Shown here piece by piece: positions 1 to 5,485 of a stretch of 7,941 nt of DNA (position 1 is the first letter of the stretch; the number at the start of each line of letters is the position of its first letter). The position numbers and the translations under genes were made by a program. The stretch is from Acidobacteriota bacterium (lineage in GTDB: Bacteria; Acidobacteriota; Vicinamibacteria; Vicinamibacterales; 2-12-FULL-66-21): contig JAIVJE010000029.1 of NCBI GenBank assembly GCA_020200195.1, positions 1 to 7,941 on the forward strand, written 5' to 3'. The notes under the pieces were generated by a model. It saw only the letters and a program-made list of their open reading frames with translations. It ran no database searches and was not told the origin of the DNA.

Positions 1-2
1 GT

Positions 3-701
3 GAGGCGGACCGGCGATTTCCCGCACGTCAACGAATCATGAACTTGGCAGTGGTGCTGAAATGGTTGCGAGGAGATCACGCGGGAGCGCTGGCGGATGC
101 GTCGGCTCTTGTCAAGGCGGTGCCGAAGGATGAGGAGGCGCTATCGCTGCTGGCGGAGCTCATCTATCTCGAGAGAGCGGCCGATCCCGAGGGGTATGTC
201 GAGCGGGCATTCCGGACGGCGCCAGACATCACGGGACCCATCAACCTTGTCGCGGCGTCTGCACGTGCCCGTTATGGCTACGTGCTCTCGGCACGGGCCG
301 ACCCGAAGGGTGTATCGCTCCTGCAGGATGCCCTGGCGTCGGCTACGAAAGCCATCAAAGAGGGCAATCAGTCGTCGCGGGCGCCCATGGAGATCGCGGC
401 GATCCACAGCGCCAGACAGGAAACGCGGCTTGCGCTGGAGTGGCTACAGCGAGGCTACGATGCCGGTTGGAAGGACTTCCGGACGCTCGAAGGGGATCCG
501 ATGTTCAGCGATCTTCTGAAGAATCCCGCATTTCAGGCACTTCTGAAGCGAATGGAAGCCGACGTCGCCGAAATGCGTCGGCGCGCGAACGTGCGCGAGG
601 TTCTCGACCTACTGACAATCTCAGCCCCGCCAGCTGTCGTAGGGGAAGGAGCTGACCGGGGACCGAGAAGGGGCGTTACGTTAACCGCGAAAAGGCCTTA
701 A
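3..701 (+). CDS. TPR-containing protein, C-terminal part (5' end outside window)
   Basis: The frame is open from base 3, so the ATG at 39 is probably an internal methionine; no ribosome binding site precedes it. The sequence is helical and Ala/Leu/Arg-rich with degenerate tetratricopeptide repeats: paired helices at about residues 1-50 counted from the ATG, then a unit containing LALEWLQRGYDAGW. It ends in the element LEGDPMFSDLLKNPAFQALL followed by a helix ADVAEMRRRA. This ending is common in large acidobacterial TPR proteins, where the TPRs follow a kinase, DNA-binding, cyclase or phosphodiesterase domain; that catalytic part would lie upstream and cannot be seen. TPRs mediate protein-protein contacts. 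The last 25 or so residues are Gly/Arg/Pro-rich, unlike the rest, and coincide with repeat copy A, so the natural C-terminus seems to have been replaced or overrun. Convergent with the Kup relic. Confidence 0.7.
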   Translation, partial: EADRRFPARQRIMNLAVVLKWLRGDHAGALADASALVKAVPKDEEALSLLAELIYLERAADPEGYVERAFRTAPDITGPINLVAASARARYGYVLSARADPKGVSLLQDALASATKAIKEGNQSSRAPMEIAAIHSARQETRLALEWLQRGYDAGWKDFRTLEGDPMFSDLLKNPAFQALLKRMEADVAEMRRRANVREVLDLLTISAPPAVVGEGADRGPRRGVTLTAKRP

Positions 702-717
702 TGCTTCCTATCGTCTC
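632..717. repeat. Degenerate dispersed repeat, copy A
   Basis: This stretch aligns with copy B at 4204-4297. Shared blocks in the same order are GCTGTCG (633-639), gggaccgagaaNgggcgtta (659-678, one mismatch against 4237-4256), gtNaac (680-685), a TAAT and cctatcgtct (707-716, identical at 4285-4294). Spacing differs by a few bases, so the copies are old or under weak constraint. Copy A overlaps the last codons of the TPR frame and ends about 15 bases from the stop of the Kup relic. No terminal inverted repeats or target duplication can be defined from two copies. Its nature is unknown: a non-autonomous mobile element, a REP-like intergenic repeat or a shared transcription-end module are all possible. 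Confidence 0.55.
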
Positions 718-731
718 GATCGTAGCGTCCA

Positions 732-949
732 TTACATCTCCACCTGGACGCCGAGCTCCACGACTCGTTCCCGAGGTAAGCGGAAGTACGAGATGGGCGT
801 CGCCGCATTGCGCGCCAGAAGGACGAACAGCTTCGGCGCCACCGCGGCATGCCTTCCTTCCGCGTCACGGGAATAGTCTCGCGGCCGAGGAAATACGTCA
901 GGTCGTAGAGATCCATCTCCAGCCCCTGCTCCCGGGCCCGACGACTCAC
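732..949 (-). pseudogene. kup: Relic of Kup-type potassium transporter, C-terminal end only
   Basis: Reading the minus strand gives RAREQGLEMDLYDLTYFLGR, then ETIPVTRKEGMPRW in one frame, and KLFVLLARNAATPISYF, RLPRERVVELGVQVEM and a TAA stop (732-734) in the next. Joined, these match the C-terminal cytoplasmic end of Kup/TrkD K+ uptake proteins: the 'TYFLGRET', 'W...LF..L.RNA' and final 'VVELG.QVE' landmarks are recognisable. One base is missing at about 831-838. A TGA sits immediately upstream of the codon at 949, and the several hundred residues that should come before are absent. Only about 72 residues survive, so no transporter can be made. The break lies just before the kinase promoter at 965, suggesting the kinase locus replaced the rest of the gene. 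Confidence 0.7.
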
Positions 950-964
950 TCAGTTCACGGCGGC

Positions 965-970
965 TATAAT
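965..970 (+). promoter_or_regulatory. -10 box (TATAAT) of the first kinase gene
   Basis: A perfect TATAAT lies 14 bases before the ATG at 985. A start site about 7 bases downstream would give a leader of only 7 to 8 bases, without room for a Shine-Dalgarno sequence, and none is present. No convincing -35 box is seen at the usual distance. The second kinase has the same arrangement at 3615-3620. Confidence 0.55.
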
Positions 971-984
971 CTCGGCCTTTCCAC

Positions 985-2706
985 ATGCCGCTGGCGAAGG
1001 GTACCCGACTCGGGCCGTACGAGATCAGCGCGCCACTCGGCGCGGGGGGCATGGGGGAGGTGTATCGCGCTCGGGACAGCCGTCTGGGCCGTGACGTGGC
1101 CATCAAAGTTCTGACCGCCGGCACTTCCAATGATCCCGAACGGTTGCGCCGCTTCGAGCAGGAAGCGCGCGCGGCGAGCGCGCTCAACCATCCCAATATC
1201 CTGGTGCTCTACGACGTGGGCACAGAAACCAGCGCGCCCTACGTCGTCACCGAGCTGCTCGAAGGCGAGACTCTGCGTGCGCGGATGACTGCCGGCGCGC
1301 TTTCCGTGCGCAAGGCAATCGACTACGCGCGACAGATCGCCCATGGCATCAGGGCCGCCCACAACAAAGGCATCATCCATCGCGATCTCAAGCCGGAGAA
1401 TCTGTTGGTCACGACCGATGCACGCATCAAAATCCTGGATTTCGGGCTTGCGAAGCTGAAACTCACCGACAGCTTCGGCGTAACGACGGCTACGCAGAGT
1501 GCCGCTGGATCCGTCGTCGGGACAGTGGGCTACATGGCCCCCGAGCAGGTTCGCGGGGAGCCAGTGGATTCGCGGGCCGACCTTTTCGCCTTCGGCGCCG
1601 TTCTTTACGAGATGCTCGAGGGGAAACGGGCTTTTCGGGATGAGACGCCTGCAGACACGCTGAGCGCGATTCTCAACAAAGAGCCGGGTGAGTTCACGCC
1701 GCGGGTTCCGGCGCTTCCGCCTGAACTCGACCGCATCGTCCGGCGGTGTCTGGAGAACAATCCCGAGGAGCGGTTTCAGTCCGCGAGCGATCTCGCGTTC
1801 GCGCTCGATGTCCTCTCTACCGCTTCAACCGCGAGGGTCGAACCAGGCAAGGCCACTGAGTCGCGCGCGCCGCGGAGGCTGTGGGCGGCAGGAGGCGCTC
1901 TTTTGCTGCTGTTCGCAGCGCTTGCAGGGAGTTCATTCTTTGCGGGCAAGCGGTCGGAACGGAGAGACCCACCTTCCTTTCAGCAGCTGACCTTCCGGCG
2001 CGGCACGATCTACGCCGCTCGATTCGTCGCTGACGGGCACACGCTCGTGTACGGAGCGGAATGGGGAGGGAAACCGCTCGAGGTGTTCTCGACCCGCATT
2101 GGCAGTCCGGAGTCCCGGAGTTTGTTCCAGAATGCATCCATCCTGGCGATGTCTCGCGGCGGCGACATAGCCATCGCCCTTCGCGGTCCGGGGAAGGAGT
2201 ACGGGGTGATGGGCGGCACGCTGGCGCGTGCGCCCCTTGCTGGTGGATCGGCGCGCGAGATCGTTGCCGACGTCGGCTGGGCCGACTGGGCGCCTGACGG
2301 GCAAAACGTGGCGATTGTACGAAATGTCGGCGGGCAGGACCGTCTAGAGTTTCCCGCTGGTAAGGTTCTCTACTCGACGTCAGGCTCCATTACGCATCCG
2401 CGCATTTCACCTGCCGGCAACCTGATCGCCTTCCTGCATCATCCGGCCGGCGGCGGGGACATGGCCGGGTCGCTCGTGACAGTCGACTTCGGTGGCAGAA
2501 GCAGGACCCTGTCGAGCGACTGGGGCGTCATTGAGGGACTTGCCTGGTCGGCGGCGGGAGACGAGAGATCTGGTTCACTGCCGGTTCCATCGACGCTGCA
2601 CCGGCGCTGCGCGCGGTGTCTTCTTCGGGGGCGTTGCGAGTTCTGCTCCGAGTGCCTGGAGACCTGGTTCTTCAGGACATTTCCCCGGATGGACGCGTTC
2701 TGTTGA
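985..2706 (+). CDS. Transmembrane Ser/Thr protein kinase with PD40 propeller, N-terminal part of a frameshifted gene
   Basis: Hanks-type kinase that would phosphorylate Ser/Thr on cytoplasmic proteins. Visible motifs: Gly loop GAGGMGEVY (residues 19-27), VAIK lysine K41, helix-C Glu E60, catalytic HRDLKPEN (132-139), DFG (152-154), GTVGYMAPE (179-187) and DSRADLFAFG (about 199-208). All key residues are present, so the kinase domain looks active. A single transmembrane helix follows (about 300-317, after RAPRR and before GKRSERR), then periplasmic TolB/PD40-like propeller blades from about residue 332 (RFVADGHTLVYG, WAPDGQNVAIV, ISPAGNLIAF). The correct frame is lost after GDE at 2563-2565: an extra AG in GAGAGA (2563-2568) shifts translation into about 45 nonsense residues ending at 2706. 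Removing two bases continues the propeller to 3551, giving an 854-residue protein. The start at 985 is chosen because the domain begins at once and TATAAT lies just upstream. As written, the kinase half and membrane anchor could still be made. Confidence 0.85.
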   Translation: MPLAKGTRLGPYEISAPLGAGGMGEVYRARDSRLGRDVAIKVLTAGTSNDPERLRRFEQEARAASALNHPNILVLYDVGTETSAPYVVTELLEGETLRARMTAGALSVRKAIDYARQIAHGIRAAHNKGIIHRDLKPENLLVTTDARIKILDFGLAKLKLTDSFGVTTATQSAAGSVVGTVGYMAPEQVRGEPVDSRADLFAFGAVLYEMLEGKRAFRDETPADTLSAILNKEPGEFTPRVPALPPELDRIVRRCLENNPEERFQSASDLAFALDVLSTASTARVEPGKATESRAPRRLWAAGGALLLLFAALAGSSFFAGKRSERRDPPSFQQLTFRRGTIYAARFVADGHTLVYGAEWGGKPLEVFSTRIGSPESRSLFQNASILAMSRGGDIAIALRGPGKEYGVMGGTLARAPLAGGSAREIVADVGWADWAPDGQNVAIVRNVGGQDRLEFPAGKVLYSTSGSITHPRISPAGNLIAFLHHPAGGGDMAGSLVTVDFGGRSRTLSSDWGVIEGLAWSAAGDERSGSLPVPSTLHRRCARCLLRGRCEFCSECLETWFFRTFPRMDAFC

Positions 2707-3551
2707 CACGTGAAACCTCGGACGCCGGCATCATCGGCGTCGCTCCGGGCGAGACGAAAGAGAAGGATCTTTCGTGGCTCGACTACTCTCTCGCTCGCGA
2801 TCTCTCCGCGGACGGAACGACGCTGCTGATCGAGGAAGGCGCGGCAGGGGGCGGCGCCGCGCATGGCATACATCTTCGCCCGATGGACGGTTCTGCTGCC
2901 ATCAAGCTGGGTGACGGCATCCCGTTGGGGCTCTCGCCGGACAAGAAATGGGTGCTTTCAGTGCCGGCAAATGGCGAGCAGCTGGTGGTGGTGCCGACCG
3001 GCGTCGGCGAGCCTAGGGTACTGGAACGGCACTCGATCGAGCGCTATCGGCTCAGCGCCGCGTGGTTTCCGGATGGAAAACGAGTCATATTCAGGGCGAA
3101 CGCGAGCGGCCAAGCGGACAGGATCTTTGTCCAGGACGTCGCGGCGGGTCCGCCACACCCGATCACGCCGGAAGGGATCGCGGGCGGGTTGGCATTATCG
3201 CCGGACGCCACACAGATTGCCGTTCGTGACACGAAGCGGCAGCACTGGCTCTTCTCGGTTGAGGGCGGCGAACCGCGGCCGCTTTCCAGCCTCGGACCGC
3301 GGGACCATATCATCCGTTGGGGAGTCGATGGACGCATTCTGTACTTCACGACGAGTCCGGTGCTGCCGGAACGTGTCTATCAACTCGATGTCACAACGGG
3401 GCGCAAACAACTCTGGAAGCAATTGGCTCCGCCCGACCTCGCCGGTGTCTGGGCAATCGAATCGATTCTCATGACGCCGGATGCGAAGGCCTACGCATAT
3501 ACCTACCTGCGCAGGCTCTCTGAACTCTACCTGGTTGAAGGATTGAAGTGA
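2616..3551 (+). CDS. C-terminal PD40/TolB-like propeller half of the split kinase
   Basis: This frame is open from about 2568 and directly continues the propeller of the upstream kinase: EIWFTAGSIDAAPALR can be read across 2563-2612 once two bases are removed. It carries repeated beta-propeller blade signatures: ISPDGRVLLTRE, LSADGTTLLIEE, LSPDKKWVLSV, WFPDGKRVIFRA, LSPDATQIAVRD, and the end AYAYTYLRRLSELYLVEGLK, a typical last segment of acidobacterial kinase/propeller proteins. The GTG at 2616 is only the first possible start codon; no ribosome binding site supports it, so this half is probably not translated unless ribosomes shift or the insertion is a sequencing error. In the intact protein the propeller would be extracytoplasmic and act as a sensor or protein-binding domain. 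Stop TGA at 3549-3551. Confidence 0.75.
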   Translation: MSSSGALRVLLRVPGDLVLQDISPDGRVLLTRETSDAGIIGVAPGETKEKDLSWLDYSLARDLSADGTTLLIEEGAAGGGAAHGIHLRPMDGSAAIKLGDGIPLGLSPDKKWVLSVPANGEQLVVVPTGVGEPRVLERHSIERYRLSAAWFPDGKRVIFRANASGQADRIFVQDVAAGPPHPITPEGIAGGLALSPDATQIAVRDTKRQHWLFSVEGGEPRPLSSLGPRDHIIRWGVDGRILYFTTSPVLPERVYQLDVTTGRKQLWKQLAPPDLAGVWAIESILMTPDAKAYAYTYLRRLSELYLVEGLK

Positions 3552-3569
3552 TCACTATGTTTGATGGTC

Positions 3570-3606
3570 GCGATCCAGATGTCTCCCTCGGTGGGGACCG
3601 GATCGC
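3570..3606 (+). repeat. Inverted repeat between the two kinase genes
   Basis: Perfect 7-base arms GCGATCC (3570-3576) and GGATCGC (3600-3606) enclose a second, 6-pair stem (3581-3586 with 3593-3598, one G-T pair) and a 6-base loop. The structure starts 18 bases after the stop of the first kinase frame and ends 8 bases before the TATAAT of the second, covering where a -35 box would be. No T-tract follows. It could be an operator-like dyad or a weak end-of-transcript hairpin for the upstream gene. Confidence 0.4.
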
Positions 3607-3614
3607 TGACAGCC

Positions 3615-3620
3615 TATAAT
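3615..3620 (+). promoter_or_regulatory. -10 box (TATAAT) of the second kinase gene
   Basis: A perfect TATAAT followed by CTgccc lies 14 bases before the TTG start at 3635, the same spacing as at 965-970. The leader would be very short and there is no Shine-Dalgarno sequence. The -35 region is poor (TGGGGA at 3592-3597) and lies inside an inverted repeat. Confidence 0.55.
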
Positions 3621-3634
3621 CTGCCCACATTCAT

Positions 3635-4120
3635 TTGCAGCTTTCAGTCGGCACCAGGCTCGGGCCGTACGAGATCGTGTTCCCGCTCGGCGCGGGTGGA
3701 ATGGGCGAGGTCTATCGTGCGCGCGATACGCAGCTCAATCGCGGTGTCGCGATCAAAGTGCTTCCGCAGCTTTTTGCGCTCGACCATGAGAGGCTCACTC
3801 GTTTCACCCGCGAAGCACAGACGCTGGCGGCGCTGAACCATCTGAACATCGCGCAGATCTACGGGCTCGAAGCGGCCGCGTCGACCGGCACCACCCGCGC
3901 GCTGGTGCTGGAGCTTGTCGACGGAGAAGATCTTTCCGCGCTCATCGCGCGTGGTCCGGTTCCTCTCCATGAGGCCCTGCCCATCGCGCGGCAGATCGCT
4001 GTCGACTTCGAAATTGCCGCTGACGGCACGCGTTTCCTGCTGCACCTGGAGGAGCGCACGACCGAACCGCCGGTGCACCTGCTGCTTAACTGGCGCGCGC
4101 GCCAGGGCGGGCAGCAGTAA
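3635..4120 (+). CDS. Internally deleted Ser/Thr kinase: N-lobe joined to the propeller C-terminal tail
   Basis: Residues 1-122 are a normal kinase N-lobe and start of the C-lobe: GAGGMGEVY (19-27), VAIK lysine K41, helix-C Glu E60, hinge LVLELVDGEDL, then ALPIARQIA. The next residues should lead to HRDLKPEN and DFG, but at about residue 123 (base 4001) the sequence jumps to FEIAADGTRFLL followed by EPPVHLLLNWRARQ, which looks like the last blade and tail of PD40-propeller kinases. Catalytic loop, activation segment, transmembrane helix and nearly all blades are missing; the reading frame is kept. At 161 residues it is a small fraction of the size of the first kinase (854 residues when restored). 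It could bind nucleotide weakly but cannot catalyse. The start is the TTG at 3635, aligned with M1 of the first kinase: 34 of the first 43 residues are identical between the two. It is either a pseudogene or a stable non-catalytic fragment. Confidence 0.7.
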   Translation: MQLSVGTRLGPYEIVFPLGAGGMGEVYRARDTQLNRGVAIKVLPQLFALDHERLTRFTREAQTLAALNHLNIAQIYGLEAAASTGTTRALVLELVDGEDLSALIARGPVPLHEALPIARQIAVDFEIAADGTRFLLHLEERTTEPPVHLLLNWRARQGGQQ

Positions 4121-4165
4121 TACGGAAGACCAAAAGGTTCGTCGGCACGACGGGTTCAGTGAAGC

Positions 4166-4201
4166 TCACTCGTCGCGCAGCGCCTCGGTCGGCTGCACCG
4201 C
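4166..4201 (-). pseudogene. C-terminal trace of a MacB/FtsX-type ABC permease
   Basis: The minus strand reads A-V-Q-P-T-E-A-L-R-D-E-stop, the standard last residues of MacB-type and acidobacterial ADOP permeases (family endings of the form '.V.P.EALR.E'). Homology stops after 11 codons: upstream the frame runs into repeat copy B. The match is short, so this rests on the distinctive ending alone; chance resemblance is possible but the position beside a repeat border favours a relic. No function remains. Confidence 0.4.
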
Positions 4202-4203
4202 TA

Positions 4204-4297
4204 GGCTGTCGAAAGGGGAGCGGGGAGCGCCGATCAGGGACCGAGAACGGGCGTTATGTGAACTTCCAGACAGCCCTAATACGGCCTATCGTCTTCG
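4204..4297. repeat. Degenerate dispersed repeat, copy B
   Basis: Aligns in order with copy A at 632-717: GCTGTCG, gggaccgagaaNgggcgtta (4237-4256), gtNaac, TAAT and cctatcgtct (4285-4294). In this copy the arms GGCTGTC (4204-4210) and GACAGCC (4269-4275) form a 7-base inverted repeat around the conserved core, which is not kept in copy A. It begins three bases beyond the last recognisable codon of the permease trace. Function unknown. Confidence 0.55.
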
Positions 4298-4302
4298 GTT
4301 GA

Positions 4303-5192
4303 CAACCAAGCACGATCGTGCCGCGCCGATGATCGGCAACACGGTCAACCGGTAGCGTCGCGCAGCTCGCGTGGCTGTACTAAGAGTATCGATAGCAGGC
4401 CAAGGCGCGTGCGCTCGAAGTGCACCTTCTTGAAGCTACTTGCCCACGCCGACCCCACTGATACGTGACTGCGCGTGCGGGTAACGGAAACCGCAAGACG
4501 AATTGCCCACTCGCATGTCGGTAGCTGCGAATGGATCCTCGGCTCGCCGGTTGGGAGCCGTCTTCACGAGCCGAGTTCAACAACCCGGGCGGCTTGACCG
4601 AACCACGTCCGAAAGCCACAGGATTCGATGTCCGTCGACGCCCGGCCCAATCCGCATGGGTTCGGCCTGCGTGGGTGGCGACGGATCCTGGATGCTCGTT
4701 ACCGCCAACTCGAGGCAGCGGTGGTCCTGGTCTGGACGGCCGGGCCACCGGTCCTCGCTTCGACCACAGTGATGTCGTTTCGCGGAGTCGGCGACCGTCG
4801 GTCTCGTGAAGAAGGTGATCTTGCCGGCGATGGCGAGGGGCGTCCTGAGCCTGTCCCCGGGGTCGGCGCGCGCCTGCGGATGGGTGCTTCACTTGAACGA
4901 CGAGGTTGTCGTTGCCATGCCGGTGGTGGGTTGGCAGTCGTCTCGTGGATCGTCGGGCAGCAGTGGCAGCCGTGTTGCGCCAAGAAGAGGTGCGATCACC
5001 TCGCGTTCGTCCGGCGACAGCCTGCGCGTGCAGGCGCTTCGCGGTGTCAGCGCTGTATCGTTCCCACGCACGAAGGACGACGACGCACAACGCGGGCGAT
5101 GGGTGAGCACTGGATGCTCGGCGTCGCTTCTCGCGTGCCCGAACTTGGGACGTTGGTCGATGCGAAGTGGCCCGATTTCCAAGCGAATTTGA
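4303..5192. other. About 890 bases without a convincing gene
   Basis: Both strands hold long open frames, for example 4628-5209 (+) and 4380-5333 (-), as expected by chance in GC-rich DNA. Their translations are rich in Arg, Ser, Thr and Cys, show no domain or hydrophobic pattern I recognise, and overlap each other. The plus frame at 4628 has an AGGA only four bases before its ATG, so it cannot be fully excluded. I see no tRNA, CRISPR, transposase or promoter. It may be eroded coding DNA or the remains of an integrated element. Confidence 0.4.
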
Positions 5193-5225
5193 CAAAGGAG
5201 ACGGTTTGAAAAACCGTCGCCTTTG
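5193..5225 (+). terminator. Strong hairpin, possible Rho-independent terminator (hairpin X)
   Basis: Arms CAAAGG-a-GACGGTT (5193-5206) and AACCGTC-g-CCTTTG (5212-5225) pair over 13 base pairs with one A/G mismatch and a 5-base loop TGAAA. A moderately T-rich stretch (cgtcttttccttcc) follows on the plus strand, so it could end transcription of something upstream. No gene upstream needs it, and a related hairpin occurs at about 5362-5388 in reverse orientation, so it may be part of a repeat rather than a simple terminator. Confidence 0.4.
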
Positions 5226-5272
5226 CGTCTTTTCCTTCCGAATTCCCGTCGACGCGGTAGAGAATCGGACGG

Positions 5273-5294
5273 AGTGTGCCCAGAAGTGTGCCCA
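5273..5294. repeat. Tandem 10-base direct repeat AGTGTGCCCA
   Basis: AGTGTGCCCA occurs at 5273-5282 and again at 5285-5294, a 12-base period. The pair lies between hairpins X and Y. One helical turn of spacing is compatible with a protein-binding site, for example a recombinase or regulator, but no such gene is seen in the window. Confidence 0.35.
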
Positions 5295-5361
5295 TGGCGG
5301 TGAGGCACACGCGTGGTGGTCTTGAGACCGCAAGCCCTCATGCCGCGGCCACTTACCGTCG

Positions 5362-5388
5362 AAGACGGCGGTTTTTCGAACCGTCGCC
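5362..5388. repeat. Hairpin Y, mirrored relative of hairpin X
   Basis: GACGGcGGTT (5364-5373), loop TTTCG and AACCGTCGCC (5379-5388) give an imperfect stem. Read against the reverse complement of hairpin X, about 22 of 26 bases match around the shared core CGGTTTTTC.AACCGTC. X and Y are about 140 bases apart and inverted to each other. Y lies about 55 bases before the half tRNA-Ser gene. Confidence 0.4.
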
Positions 5389-5425
5389 TCGCGCTGCGCG
5401 CTTTCCTGTAAGTGTCTGTGTCCCG

Positions 5426-5431
5426 TATACT
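5426..5431 (+). promoter_or_regulatory. Probable -10 box of the tRNA-Ser gene
   Basis: TATACT lies 11 bases upstream of the first base of the tRNA, so transcription would start a few bases before the mature 5' end, which fits a tRNA promoter. The -35 region (about 5402-5407, TTTCCT) is weak. Confidence 0.4.
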
Positions 5432-5442
5432 TGGAAGTCCGC

Positions 5443-5485
5443 GGTGAGGTGGCCGAGAGGCTGAAGGCGGCGGTTTGCTAAATCG
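5443..5485 (+). tRNA. tRNA-Ser(GCT), 5' half only (disrupted)
   Basis: GGTGAGG (acceptor 5' strand, 5443-5449), TG, the D-arm GCCGAGAGGCTGAAGGC, and an anticodon arm GCGGT-TTGCTAA-ATCG with anticodon GCT match bacterial tRNA-Ser closely. At the last base pair of the anticodon stem (base 5486) the match stops. The long variable arm, the T-arm (GGTTCGAATCC) and the acceptor 3' strand (CCTCACC) are absent from the following sequence and I did not find them elsewhere in the window. The sequence that follows instead contains TCAGCCTCTCG (5498-5508), a perfect 11-base complement of 5454-5464. The gene cannot give a working tRNA; a break in the anticodon arm suggests recombination into this tRNA gene. 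Confidence 0.6.

Noticed and set aside
2560..2570. Programmed ribosomal frameshifting in the kinase
   Set aside because: GAGAGATCT is not a known slippery heptamer, there is no evident stimulatory element, and a two-base slip would be needed.
4204..4297. Repeat B as an integron attC site (it contains gggcgttat)
   Set aside because: No matching complementary core on the other side, no attC-like paired structure and no integrase or cassettes.
5193..5225. Hairpin X as a tRNA-Phe anticodon arm (loop TTGAAAA)
   Set aside because: No D-arm, T-arm or acceptor strands around it; the 13-pair stem is longer than an anticodon stem.
4380..5333. 317-codon minus-strand open frame
   Set aside because: Arg/Ser/His-rich translation without domains, overlapping other long frames; typical of stop-poor GC-rich DNA.
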